Shown here: piece after piece, positions 1 to 5,341 of the stretch | Layout of the letters: each line of letters opens with the position of its first letter | Numbering within the stretch: position 1 is the stretch's first letter | From: CBFGTJ01 sp965651815 | GTDB lineage: Bacteria > Actinomycetota > Acidimicrobiia > Acidimicrobiales > Microtrichaceae | Assembly (NCBI GenBank): GCA_965651815.1 | Contig: CBFGTJ010000139.1 | Span: 1 to 8,377, forward strand | Direction: 5' to 3' | DNA length: 8,377 nt | Translations under genes and position numbers: made by a program | The notes under the pieces: generated by a model | Seen by the model: only the letters and a program-made list of their open reading frames with translations | Told to the model about the DNA's origin: nothing | Database searches by the model: none

Positions 1-262
1 AGAACGCCATCAGCTCCTGGTTGAGCTTCTCGCGGTCGTCCTTGTACTTCTCCTGGATGCGCTTCATCTCCGGCTGGAGGCGCTGCATCTGGATCATCGA
101 CCGCGTGCTCTTGATGGTGAGCGGGGTGATCAGCACCATCACCAGGACCGTGAGGCCCATGATCGCCACGCCGAACCCGAGGGTCGGCCGGAGCCCCTCG
201 GGCACGAGTGTGTAGAAGAAGTTGAGCACCGACGCGAGCGCGTCGAAGAACTGTTCGAACAT
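1..262 (-). CDS. yidC: YidC/Oxa1 membrane protein insertase, N-terminal 87 residues (cut by window edge)
   Basis: This gene encodes the insertase that places membrane proteins into the cytoplasmic membrane, alone or with SecYEG. It reads from an ATG at 262-260 and is open to the window edge. The visible protein begins MFEQFFDALASVLNFFYTLV, followed by a hydrophobic segment at about residues 28-48 (GFGVAIMGLTVLVMVLITPL) and then a basic/amphipathic stretch, TRSMIQMQRLQPEMKRIQEK (53-72), which leads into DDREKLNQELMAF. That cytoplasmic stretch after the first transmembrane helix is the YidC family hallmark. There is no large periplasmic domain, as expected for the Gram-positive/actinobacterial form. 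The start codon overlaps the yidD stop by one base (TGATG), which suggests translational coupling. The family assignment is firm; the C-terminal two thirds are not seen. Confidence 0.95.
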   Translation of the reverse strand, partial: MFEQFFDALASVLNFFYTLVPEGLRPTLGFGVAIMGLTVLVMVLITPLTIKSTRSMIQMQRLQPEMKRIQEKYKDDREKLNQELMAF

Positions 263-528
263 CAGGCGTCCTCGTGGTGGGTGGGGCGCCGGGCGGGATC
301 CGGGCGTCCGGGAACGGGGTCGTAGCCCTCACCGCCCCAGGGGTGGCACCTGGCGAGTCGGCGGAGGGCGAGCCACGTGCCCTTCAGGGCGCCGTGGGTC
401 TCGAGGGACTCGAGCGCGTAGGTGGAGCAGCTCGGCGTGAACCGGCAGGGCGACGGCCGCCCCGCGGTCGCGCGCTGGTAGCCGCGCACCGCGGCGACCA
501 GCGGCCTGGCGGCGAGGCCGGCGGTCAC
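262..528 (-). CDS. yidD: Membrane protein insertion efficiency factor YidD
   Basis: This is a small, probably membrane-associated protein that assists YidC-dependent insertion. The 88-residue product carries the whole family core: GYQR (16-19), PCRFTPSCSTYALESLETHG (27-46), ALKGTWLALRRLARCHPW (47-64) and GYDPVP (68-73). Three conserved cysteines are visible (C28, C34, C61). I chose the GTG at 528-526 because it overlaps the rnpA stop in a GTGA arrangement, which is usual for coupled genes. A GTG at 564 would add 12 residues inside rnpA that do not resemble the family. The gene ends by overlapping the yidC start by one base. The short Pro/Arg/His-rich tail after residue 74 is poorly conserved in this family and not unusual. 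Confidence 0.93.
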   Translation of the reverse strand: MTAGLAARPLVAAVRGYQRATAGRPSPCRFTPSCSTYALESLETHGALKGTWLALRRLARCHPWGGEGYDPVPGRPDPARRPTHHEDA

Positions 529-863
529 GGGGCCACCGTGCCGGCTCGGCGGTGCAGGTCCCACAGCTCGGCCCGCAGCTCGCCGTGGTCGAGCGCGGCC
601 GCCTCGGGCCGCACGAGCACGAGGTAGTCGCCGGGCAGCAGCCCCGAACCGCGGTGGAGCTCCCGGTGCAGCTCCCTGAGGCGCCGGCGGATGCGGTTCC
701 GGGTCACGGCCGTGCCGACCCGGCGGGGGATCGCGTAGCCGACCGCGGGCCGCGCACGCCCGGGGTCGGGCCGCACGACCAGCGACAGCGTCGCGCCGCG
801 AACTCGGCGACCGTCGCGCCGGAGTCGGCGGAAGGCCTCACGATCGCGGAGCCGGTCGATCAC
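525..863 (-). CDS. rnpA: Ribonuclease P protein component
   Basis: This is the protein subunit of RNase P, which helps the catalytic RNA bind precursor tRNA and mature its 5' end. The 112-residue, very Arg-rich product starts MIDRLRDREAFRRLRRDGRR and has the signature RNRIRRRLRE at residues 55-64, with the family RNR motif at 55-57. Upstream of it the GYAIPRRVGTAVTRN strand matches the family pattern (G.xxxxK/RxxGxAVxRN). The length is normal. The GTG at 863-861 is the first possible start because an in-frame TGA lies immediately before it. No clear Shine-Dalgarno sequence is seen, so coupling to rpmH, whose stop is 30 nt upstream, is likely. The 3' end overlaps yidD by 4 nt. Confidence 0.95.
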   Translation of the reverse strand: MIDRLRDREAFRRLRRDGRRVRGATLSLVVRPDPGRARPAVGYAIPRRVGTAVTRNRIRRRLRELHRELHRGSGLLPGDYLVLVRPEAAALDHGELRAELWDLHRRAGTVAP

Positions 864-893
864 TCAGGGCGGTCACGCGGCGGTGCGGCCGGA

Positions 894-1028
894 TCAGGCC
901 GACAGGCGATGACGACCCTTGCGGCGGCGGGCCTTGATGATCGCCCTCCCGGCGCGGTCGGACATGCGGTGCCGGAATCCGTGGCGGCGGGCACGGCGCC
1001 GGTTCTTCGGCTGGTAGGTGCGCTTCAC
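894..1028 (-). CDS. rpmH: 50S ribosomal protein L34
   Basis: This encodes a small structural protein of the large ribosomal subunit. The 44-residue translation runs VKRTYQPKNRRRARRHGFRH, then RMSDRAGRAIIKARRRKGRH, then RLSA and stop. It contains the universal L34 pattern KRTYQPxxRRRxxxHGFxxRM and the basic RRRKGRxRLSA tail. The length is typical. The start is GTG at 1028-1026; a GGAG sequence lies just upstream on the minus strand (plus 1034-1037). rpmH is the first gene of the rpmH-rnpA-yidD-yidC operon and diverges from dnaA, the arrangement found in most bacteria. It sits downstream of a candidate promoter at 1196-1225 and a LexA-like palindrome at 1050-1063. Confidence 0.97.
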   Translation of the reverse strand: MKRTYQPKNRRRARRHGFRHRMSDRAGRAIIKARRRKGRHRLSA

Positions 1029-1049
1029 AGGGAGCTCCAGGGGAGTGAC

Positions 1050-1063
1050 CGAACACGTGTTCG
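1050..1063. promoter_or_regulatory. LexA-like (SOS box) perfect palindrome
   Basis: CGAACACGTGTTCG is a perfect 14-bp inverted repeat of the form CGAAC-N4-GTTCG. This is the core of the Gram-positive/actinobacterial LexA operator (Bacillus consensus CGAACRNRYGTTYC; mycobacterial TCGAAC-N4-GTTCG-A). It differs from the Bacillus form only at the last base. It lies 21 nt upstream of the rpmH start codon, within the predicted leader. LexA binding is inferred from the match alone. Confidence 0.5.
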
Positions 1064-1157
1064 CTCTCGGTGCGGGTGGTCATCGGGGCTCGCAGGGGCC
1101 GACGTCGTCGGCTGCCGGACGTCCCGGTCCGTCCCGCGGCCCGTGGAGGCAGCAAGG

Positions 1158-1167
1158 ACGCGTGGAA
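1158..1167 (+). repeat. Copy of the oriC palindrome half-site
   Basis: ACGCGTGGAA here is identical to bases 2970-2979, the left half of the 24-bp palindrome between dnaA and dnaN. Only a half-site is present at this position, since the following bases (GTGC) do not complete the palindrome. It may be a single-arm site for the same DNA-binding protein or a chance match in GC-rich DNA. Confidence 0.35.
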
Positions 1168-1195
1168 GTGCCCCGGTGCGAACCCGGACCGGACG

Positions 1196-1225
1196 AGCGT
1201 AGAGCCCGCAGGGGAGCGATGCCAA
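1196..1225 (-). promoter_or_regulatory. Candidate promoter of the rpmH operon
   Basis: Read on the minus strand, TTGGCA (1225-1220) matches the -35 consensus TTGACA at five of six bases. It is separated by 18 nt from TACGCT (1201-1196), which fits the TAnnnT -10 pattern of actinobacterial housekeeping promoters. Transcription would start near 1189, giving a leader of about 160 nt that includes the LexA-like palindrome. Confidence 0.4.
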
Positions 1226-1240
1226 GCGCCGCGCAGCCAC

Positions 1241-1270
1241 TTGCACCACCGCTCGGGCCTGACCTACGTT
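1241..1270 (+). promoter_or_regulatory. Candidate dnaA promoter
   Basis: TTGCAC (1241-1246), an 18-nt spacer and TACGTT (1265-1270) form a weak sigma-70-type promoter (three of six at -35; TAnnnT at -10). The implied start near 1277 places the DnaA boxes at 1301-1333 inside the 5' leader, where bound DnaA could block transcription. Only the sequence match supports this. Confidence 0.33.
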
Positions 1271-1300
1271 CCGGCACTCACCAGACCGCGATCCCGGCGA

Positions 1301-1333
1301 TTGTCCACACTCTGTGGACACGGCTGTGGATCA
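1301..1333. promoter_or_regulatory. DnaA-box cluster upstream of dnaA
   Basis: Three sites are packed into 33 bp. TTGTCCACA (1301-1309, plus) is the high-GC form of the DnaA box and exact for that form. TGTGGACAC (1313-1321, minus; GTGTCCACA) has one mismatch to it. TGTGGATCA (1325-1333, minus; TGATCCACA) has one mismatch to TTATCCACA. The cluster ends 24 nt before the dnaA start. This is the standard position for DnaA autoregulation and may also serve as part of the origin. Confidence 0.75.
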
Positions 1334-1342
1334 GGGGTTGCG

Positions 1343-1348
1343 AGGAGG
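1343..1348 (+). promoter_or_regulatory. dnaA ribosome binding site
   Basis: AGGAGG is a perfect Shine-Dalgarno sequence, 9 nt before the GTG at 1358. It decides the dnaA start in a frame that is open much further upstream. Confidence 0.85.
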
Positions 1349-1357
1349 ACGGCGCCC

Positions 1358-2767
1358 GTGGCAGCCGACGGGACCGAGGTCTGGAACAAGACCGCCGGTG
1401 TTCTAGCACAGCAGGTCAGTGAGACGGTCTGGAGCTCGACTTTCCAGCACGTGCAGGGCACCCGGTTCGTCGACGACGTGCTCGTGCTGACCGTCCCCAG
1501 CCAGATGGTCCGCCAGCGCATCGAGCAGCGGTACCTGGGCCTCATCGAGGGGGCGCTGCACGACGCGGGCTTCCCCGACGTGAGCTTCGTCATCGAGGTG
1601 GAGATCGACGACGACCGCACGGACCCGGTCTCCGACCTCGCCGCGAGGGTGCGCCCGTCGAGCTCCGCCGCGTCGACCGACGGGCTGGCCGACGTGACGG
1701 GCACCTCGGGCAACGGGCTGGGCGTGCCGTCGGCCGGCTCGCCGATGACCAACCGCCGGTACACGTTCGAGTCGTTCGTGATCGGTCCCTCGAACCGGTT
1801 CGCCCACGCGGCGTCGCTGTCGGTCGCGGAGACCCCGGCGCGCAGCTACAACCCGCTGTTCGTCTACGGCGACGCCGGGCTGGGCAAGACGCACCTGCTC
1901 CAGGCGATCTCGAACTACGTCACCGACAACTACCCGCACTACCGGGTCCGCTACATCTCCACCGAGACCCTGCTGAACGAGTTCGTCGACGCGATCCGCA
2001 AGAACACCCAGCCGGAGTTCAAGCGCCGGTTCCGCGAGATCGACGTGCTGCTCGTCGACGACATCCAGTTCATGGAGGGCAAGGAGCAGCTCCAGGAGGA
2101 GTTCTTCCACACCTTCAACACGCTGCACGACGCCCAGCGCCAGATCGTGCTGTCGTCGGACCGCCCGCCGGACGCGATCGCGACCCTGGAGGACCGCCTG
2201 CGCAGCCGGTTCAAGATGGGGCTGATCACCGACATCCAGCCGCCCGACTTCGAGACCCGCCTCGCGATCCTCCAGAAGAAGGGCGAGCAGTCGGGCACCC
2301 GAGTCCCGGCCGACGTGCTCGAGTTCATCGCGACGCACATCACGTACAACATCCGCGAGCTCGAGGGTGCGCTGATCCGGGTCAGCGCGTACGCGGCGCT
2401 GAACGACACCGACCTGAGCGTCGACCTCGTGTCGGAGATCCTCGCCGACTCGATCAGCGCGACGAAGCCCCGCCAGATCACCGCGGCCTACATCATCGAG
2501 CGCACCGCCGAGATGTTCGGGCTGCAGGTCGAGCAGCTGCGGGGCAAGAGCCGCACCCGCGACCTGGTGCACGCACGCCAGGTGGGCATGTACGTGTGCC
2601 GGGAGCTGACCGACCTGTCGTACCCGCAGATCGGCAAGGAGTTCGGTGGCCGCGACCACACGACGGTCATCCACGCGTACGACAAGATCGCCTCGCTGAT
2701 GCAGGAGCGTCGCAAGACCTACGAGGACGTGACGACGCTCATCCAGCAGATCAACTCCGGCGGTTGA
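1358..2767 (+). CDS. dnaA: Chromosomal replication initiator protein DnaA
   Basis: This AAA+ initiator binds DnaA boxes, forms an ATP-dependent filament and melts oriC. The product is 469 residues from GTG 1358, chosen for its AGGAGG and because domain I begins at once (EVWNKTAGVLAQQVSETVW). Domain I covers about residues 1-85, followed by a short, Ser/Gly-rich linker (domain II, about 90-130). Domain III starts near RYTFESFVIGPSNRFAHAAS. Walker A is GDAGLGKTH (171-179) and Walker B is LLVDDIQF (231-238). Domain IV ends with the DNA-binding signature GGRDHTTVIHA (430-440), preceded by HARQVGMYVCRELTDLSYPQ, where Gly replaces the common Ala. Everything needed for ATP and DnaA-box binding is visible. 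Length and order are normal for Actinobacteriota. The gene is flanked by DnaA boxes on both sides, consistent with autoregulation and an adjacent origin. Confidence 0.98.
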   Translation: MAADGTEVWNKTAGVLAQQVSETVWSSTFQHVQGTRFVDDVLVLTVPSQMVRQRIEQRYLGLIEGALHDAGFPDVSFVIEVEIDDDRTDPVSDLAARVRPSSSAASTDGLADVTGTSGNGLGVPSAGSPMTNRRYTFESFVIGPSNRFAHAASLSVAETPARSYNPLFVYGDAGLGKTHLLQAISNYVTDNYPHYRVRYISTETLLNEFVDAIRKNTQPEFKRRFREIDVLLVDDIQFMEGKEQLQEEFFHTFNTLHDAQRQIVLSSDRPPDAIATLEDRLRSRFKMGLITDIQPPDFETRLAILQKKGEQSGTRVPADVLEFIATHITYNIRELEGALIRVSAYAALNDTDLSVDLVSEILADSISATKPRQITAAYIIERTAEMFGLQVEQLRGKSRTRDLVHARQVGMYVCRELTDLSYPQIGKEFGGRDHTTVIHAYDKIASLMQERRKTYEDVTTLIQQINSGG

Positions 2768-2791
2768 TCAACCCGGGGGTTGGGCCGGCCC
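2762..2791. terminator. Stacked inverted repeats at the end of dnaA
   Basis: GGTTGATCAACC (2762-2773) is a perfect 12-bp palindrome spanning the dnaA stop codon. It overlaps a CAACCC/GGGTTG inverted repeat (2769-2782), which abuts the palindrome GGGCCGGCCC (2782-2791). No T-run follows, so this is not a classical intrinsic terminator. High-GC bacteria often use hairpins without a U-tract, so it may end the dnaA transcript before oriC. Confidence 0.3.
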
Positions 2792-2967
2792 GTCGCGGGG
2801 TAGCGGCCCCTCGTCACCGCGCTCCGTGCGCAGCGATGCGACCCGTTTCGACCCCGAGAACCTGTGGATCCGCACGCCCGCGCGTGGGGACGGGATGGGG
2901 GTCGCGACCGCGATGGGAGCGGGATCGCGCTGTGTCCAGCACCCCGCGCGCGACCCCTCGTGCACAG

Positions 2968-2991
2968 ACACGCGTGGAATTCCACGCGTGT
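2968..2991. repeat. 24-bp perfect palindrome inside oriC
   Basis: All 12 base pairs match around the centre between 2979 and 2980. The core is GGAATTCC, flanked on each side by a CACGCGT/ACGCGTG block. The symmetry could extend through TGC (2961-2963) and GCA (2992-2994) if four bases bulge out. It could be the operator of a dimeric origin-binding protein or a cruciform. It does not match the actinobacterial parS or LexA consensus. Confidence 0.85.
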
Positions 2992-3001
2992 GCAGTGGAC
3001 C

Positions 3002-3022
3002 GGTGTGGGACGGGTGTGGACG
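3002..3022. repeat. Tandem GGTGTGG direct repeat in oriC
   Basis: GGTGTGGGACG (3002-3012) is followed directly by GGTGTGGACG (3013-3022). Their TGTGG cores start at 3004 and 3015, 11 bp apart, about one helical turn. The second unit is a minus-strand DnaA-box-like site with one mismatch; the first is a poor box. They may act as a strong/weak DnaA site pair. Confidence 0.5.
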
Positions 3023-3054
3023 ACCCATCGGTGCTGTCGTTGGGCTGCGCTAGG

Positions 3055-3086
3055 TTTCCCACAATCCACAGACCCAACTACTACTT
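3055..3086 (+). promoter_or_regulatory. DnaA-trio-like origin unwinding element
   Basis: Two overlapping plus-strand boxes, TTTCCCACA (3055-3063) and CAATCCACA (3062-3070), are followed by a spacer GACCCAA (3071-3077) and then CTA CTA CTT (3078-3086). On the complementary strand these triplets read 3'-GAT-GAT-GAA-5', the repeating 3'-(G/A)A(T)-5' pattern of DnaA-trios. The order box, GC-rich spacer, trios, AT-richer DNA matches the known bacterial unwinding element. The boxes are 7/9 matches and only two trios are perfect. Confidence 0.5.
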
Positions 3087-3137
3087 CCACTGGTTGGACA
3101 ACGAACACGGCGCCAGTAGTGGGGAAAGCGAGCACCC

Positions 3138-4229
3138 GTGAAGTTTCGTTGCGAGCGTGACGTCCTGGTCGAGGCCCTTGCCACGGCACAGCGCGCCACG
3201 TCGAGCAGGGCGACGCTCCCCGTGCTGTCGGGGCTCCGTCTCGCACTGACCGGCGACGAGCTGCGGCTGACGGGCAGCGACCTCGACCTGACGATCACGA
3301 CCGAGGTGAAGGTCTCCGGTGAGGACGACGGCGTCGCCGTGCTCCCCGCGAAGATCGCGGTCGACGTGGTCCGCTCGCTCGAGCCGGGTGCGGTCGAGGT
3401 GGCCACCGACGGCGACGCGGCGCGCATCAGCGGCGGCCGCTCCAACTTCCGGTTGCACAGCATCCCCGCGGACGAGTTCCCGAACCTCGTCGAGCCCACC
3501 GGCGAGAAGGTCGTCATCCCGGCCGCCGCGCTCGCCGACGGGCTGCGCCAGGTCGTCCGCTCCGCCTCGCGCGACGAGTCCCGCCCGATCCTCACCGGCG
3601 TGCTGCTCGCGGCCGAGGGCCAGGGCCTCCGGATGGTGTCGACCGACTCCTACCGCCTGTCGGTGCGGGACCTGCCCGGCACCACTGCGCTGCGCGAGGA
3701 CCAGACGGTGCTGGTGCCCTCCAAGGCGCTCGACGAGCTGTCCCGGGTCCTGCACGGCGACGAGGAGGTGACGCTGGTCCTGGGCGAGCGCGACGCGTCG
3801 TTCCAGGTCGGCTCGTTCCACCTCACCACCCGGCTCATCGAGGGCGAGTTCCCCAACTACCGCGGCCTCATCCCCACCTCGCCGTCCAACCGGCTCGTCA
3901 TCGACCGCCAGGCGCTGCTCGAGGCGGTCCGCCGCGTCCGGCTCATGGCCCGCGAGAACAGCCCGGTGCGGCTCGCGATGTCGCCCGGCTCGCTCGAGCT
4001 GCGTGCGGTGACCCTCGACGTGGGCGAGGCGACCGAGCAGCTGGACGCCAGCTACGAGGGCGAGGAGCTCACCGTCGCGTTCAACCCCGAGTACCTGGTG
4101 GACGGGCTCGAGGTGACCCCCGGTGACGAGATCTCGCTCGAGACGCTCGACGCCCTGAAGCCCGCGCTGATCCGCCCGACCGACAGCTCGGAGTTCCTCT
4201 ACCTGCTGATGCCGGTGCGCGTCTCCTGA
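3138..4229 (+). CDS. dnaN: DNA polymerase III beta subunit (sliding clamp)
   Basis: This ring-shaped clamp tethers the replicative polymerase and other proteins to DNA. The product has 363 residues, the normal length, built from three similar domains of about 120 residues. Recognisable elements are MKFRCERDVLVEALATAQRA at the start, TLPVLSGLRLAL (26-37), SRPILTGVLL (148-157) with VSTDSYRLSV (167-176), and the C-terminal YLLMPVRVS, which helps form the partner-binding pocket. The GTG at 3138 is chosen because the family N-terminus begins exactly there. The purine stretch GGGGAAAG at about 3121-3128 is only a weak ribosome binding site. The gene follows oriC directly and recF begins 16 nt after its stop, so dnaN-recF-dciA are probably cotranscribed. 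Confidence 0.97.
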   Translation: MKFRCERDVLVEALATAQRATSSRATLPVLSGLRLALTGDELRLTGSDLDLTITTEVKVSGEDDGVAVLPAKIAVDVVRSLEPGAVEVATDGDAARISGGRSNFRLHSIPADEFPNLVEPTGEKVVIPAAALADGLRQVVRSASRDESRPILTGVLLAAEGQGLRMVSTDSYRLSVRDLPGTTALREDQTVLVPSKALDELSRVLHGDEEVTLVLGERDASFQVGSFHLTTRLIEGEFPNYRGLIPTSPSNRLVIDRQALLEAVRRVRLMARENSPVRLAMSPGSLELRAVTLDVGEATEQLDASYEGEELTVAFNPEYLVDGLEVTPGDEISLETLDALKPALIRPTDSSEFLYLLMPVRVS

Positions 4230-4245
4230 CGCACCGTCTGGCGCG

Positions 4246-5331
4246 TTGCACCTCCGTCGGCTCTGGCTGCGCGACTTCCGCTCGCACCACGAGGTCGACC
4301 TCGAGCTGACCGAGCACCTGTGCGCGGTGCTCGGTCCGAACGGCGTCGGCAAGAGCAACCTGCTCGAGGCGGTCGGCTACCTGGCGTTGCTCGAGTCGTT
4401 CCGCGGTGCGCCGACCGAGGCGATGGTGCGCGCCGGCGCGGAGGTCGCCATCGTGCGCGGCGAGGTGGTCCACGGTGGCCGTGAGCAGCTGATCGAGGCG
4501 GAGCTGCGTCGCACCGGCCCGAACCGGGTGCTGCTCAACCGCCAGCGCCTGCACCGCTCGCGCGACCTGCTCGGCGCGCTGCGCGTCGTGGTCTTCGCAC
4601 CCGACGACCTCGCGCTGGTCAAGGGCGGGCCGGCGCTGCGGCGGCAGTACCTCGACCAGGTGCTGGTCTCGGTCGAGCCGCGCAACGACGTGGTCCGGGC
4701 CGAGTTCGAGCGCGCGGTCCGGCAGCGGAACGCGCTGCTCAAGCAGACGCGGGGACGCCTCGACGAGGCCGCCGCGATCACCCTCGAGGTCTGGAACTCC
4801 AAGGTCGTCGAGTCCGGCGAACGGCTCGCGGCGTTGCGCGTGGAGATGCTCGAGCTGCTCGCGCGGCTGGTCGGCGGCGCCTACGCCGAGGTGGCGGGCC
4901 GGGAGGTGCCGGTGGAGCTCGACTACGAGGCCCCCTGGCGGGACCAGGGGCTCGCGGCCGCCCTCGCCGCGGCGCGCGACGACGAGCTGCGCCGGGGGCT
5001 CACGCTGGTCGGACCGCACCGCGACGACGTGGTCGTGCGCCTCGACGGGCTCGCGGCGCGCACCCACGCGTCCCAGGGCGAGCAGCGCTCGCTGGCGCTG
5101 GCGCTGCGGCTGGCCGCGCACCGGGTCGTCACCGAGCGCACCGGCGCGGCACCGCTGCTGCTGCTCGACGACGTGTTCTCCGAGCTGGACGACCAGCGCG
5201 CCGCGGCCCTGGTGGAGTGCCTCCCCACCGCGCAGACCCTGCTCACCTCCGCCTCGGGGCTGCCCCCGGGCGTGCACGCCGAGCAGGTGCTGCACGTGGG
5301 CCCGGACGGGGTGGTCGCGGCCACCGGGTAG
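4246..5331 (+). CDS. recF: DNA replication and repair protein RecF
   Basis: This SMC-like ATPase acts with RecO and RecR to load RecA at single-strand gaps and stalled forks. The 361-residue product starts at a TTG (4246), giving MHLRRLWLRDFRSHHEVDLE, which is the family N-terminus. Walker A is GPNGVGKSN (30-38), the ABC-type signature is SQGEQRSLALAL (276-287) and Walker B is LLLLDDVFSELDD (304-316), with the catalytic acidic pair at 308-309. All functional motifs are intact and the length is normal. No clear Shine-Dalgarno sequence precedes the TTG, and coupling to dnaN is likely. The next gene starts 10 nt after its stop. Confidence 0.96.
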   Translation: MHLRRLWLRDFRSHHEVDLELTEHLCAVLGPNGVGKSNLLEAVGYLALLESFRGAPTEAMVRAGAEVAIVRGEVVHGGREQLIEAELRRTGPNRVLLNRQRLHRSRDLLGALRVVVFAPDDLALVKGGPALRRQYLDQVLVSVEPRNDVVRAEFERAVRQRNALLKQTRGRLDEAAAITLEVWNSKVVESGERLAALRVEMLELLARLVGGAYAEVAGREVPVELDYEAPWRDQGLAAALAAARDDELRRGLTLVGPHRDDVVVRLDGLAARTHASQGEQRSLALALRLAAHRVVTERTGAAPLLLLDDVFSELDDQRAAALVECLPTAQTLLTSASGLPPGVHAEQVLHVGPDGVVAATG

Positions 5332-5341
5332 CCTCGGTGGC

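Larger units (their letters stand above)
1029..1357. other. Divergent rpmH-dnaA control region
   Basis: This 329-bp non-coding stretch lies between the starts of rpmH (minus) and dnaA (plus). It holds, left to right: a 14-bp LexA-like palindrome (1050-1063), a 10-bp copy of the oriC palindrome half-site (1158-1167), a minus-strand promoter candidate (1196-1225), a plus-strand promoter candidate (1241-1270), three DnaA-box-like sites (1301-1333) and the dnaA ribosome binding site. The dnaA frame is open upstream to about 1070, but that extension is Arg/Gly-rich, resembles no DnaA and runs through the DnaA boxes, so I treat it as non-coding. I see no RNA gene here. Confidence 0.8.
2768..3137. 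other. oriC: Probable chromosomal replication origin (oriC)
   Basis: This is the 370-bp non-coding region between dnaA and dnaN, the usual oriC location in Actinobacteriota. DnaA-box-like sites are TGTGGATCC (2863-2871, minus), TGTGGACGA (3015-3023, minus, one mismatch to the high-GC box), TTTCCCACA (3055-3063, plus), CAATCCACA (3062-3070, plus) and GTTGGACAA (3093-3101, minus, weak). The 3070-3105 stretch is the least GC-rich part and is the candidate unwinding site. Other structure includes a 24-bp perfect palindrome (2968-2991) and a CGCGAT/ATCGCG stem (2909-2929). No protein reading frame here resembles a known gene. Most boxes are degenerate, so the position and the density of sites carry the call. 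Confidence 0.75.

Noticed and set aside
529..564. Longer yidD from the GTG at 564
   Set aside because: The 12 extra residues lie within rnpA and do not look like the YidD N-terminus; the GTG at 528 forms a GTGA overlap with the rnpA stop.
1050..1063. parS (ParB) site around the CACGTG core
   Set aside because: Only the central six bases match the parS consensus GTTTCACGTGAAAC; the flanks fit LexA instead.
1070..1357. N-terminal extension of dnaA from an upstream GTG
   Set aside because: No DnaA similarity before residue 1 at GTG 1358, which has a perfect AGGAGG; the extension crosses the DnaA boxes and promoter candidates.
1403..2674. 423-codon open frame on the minus strand across dnaA
   Set aside because: It is Arg/Val/Asp-repetitive with no recognisable domain and mirrors the codon pattern of dnaA. 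In such GC-rich DNA, the antisense frame of a gene often lacks stops.
3051..3056. TAGGTT as a -10 element for dnaN
   Set aside because: No acceptable -35 at 16-19 nt spacing, and it overlaps the DnaA-box-like site at 3055.
3081..4358. 425-codon minus-strand frame covering dnaN
   Set aside because: Same antisense-shadow pattern; it also runs into oriC and recF.
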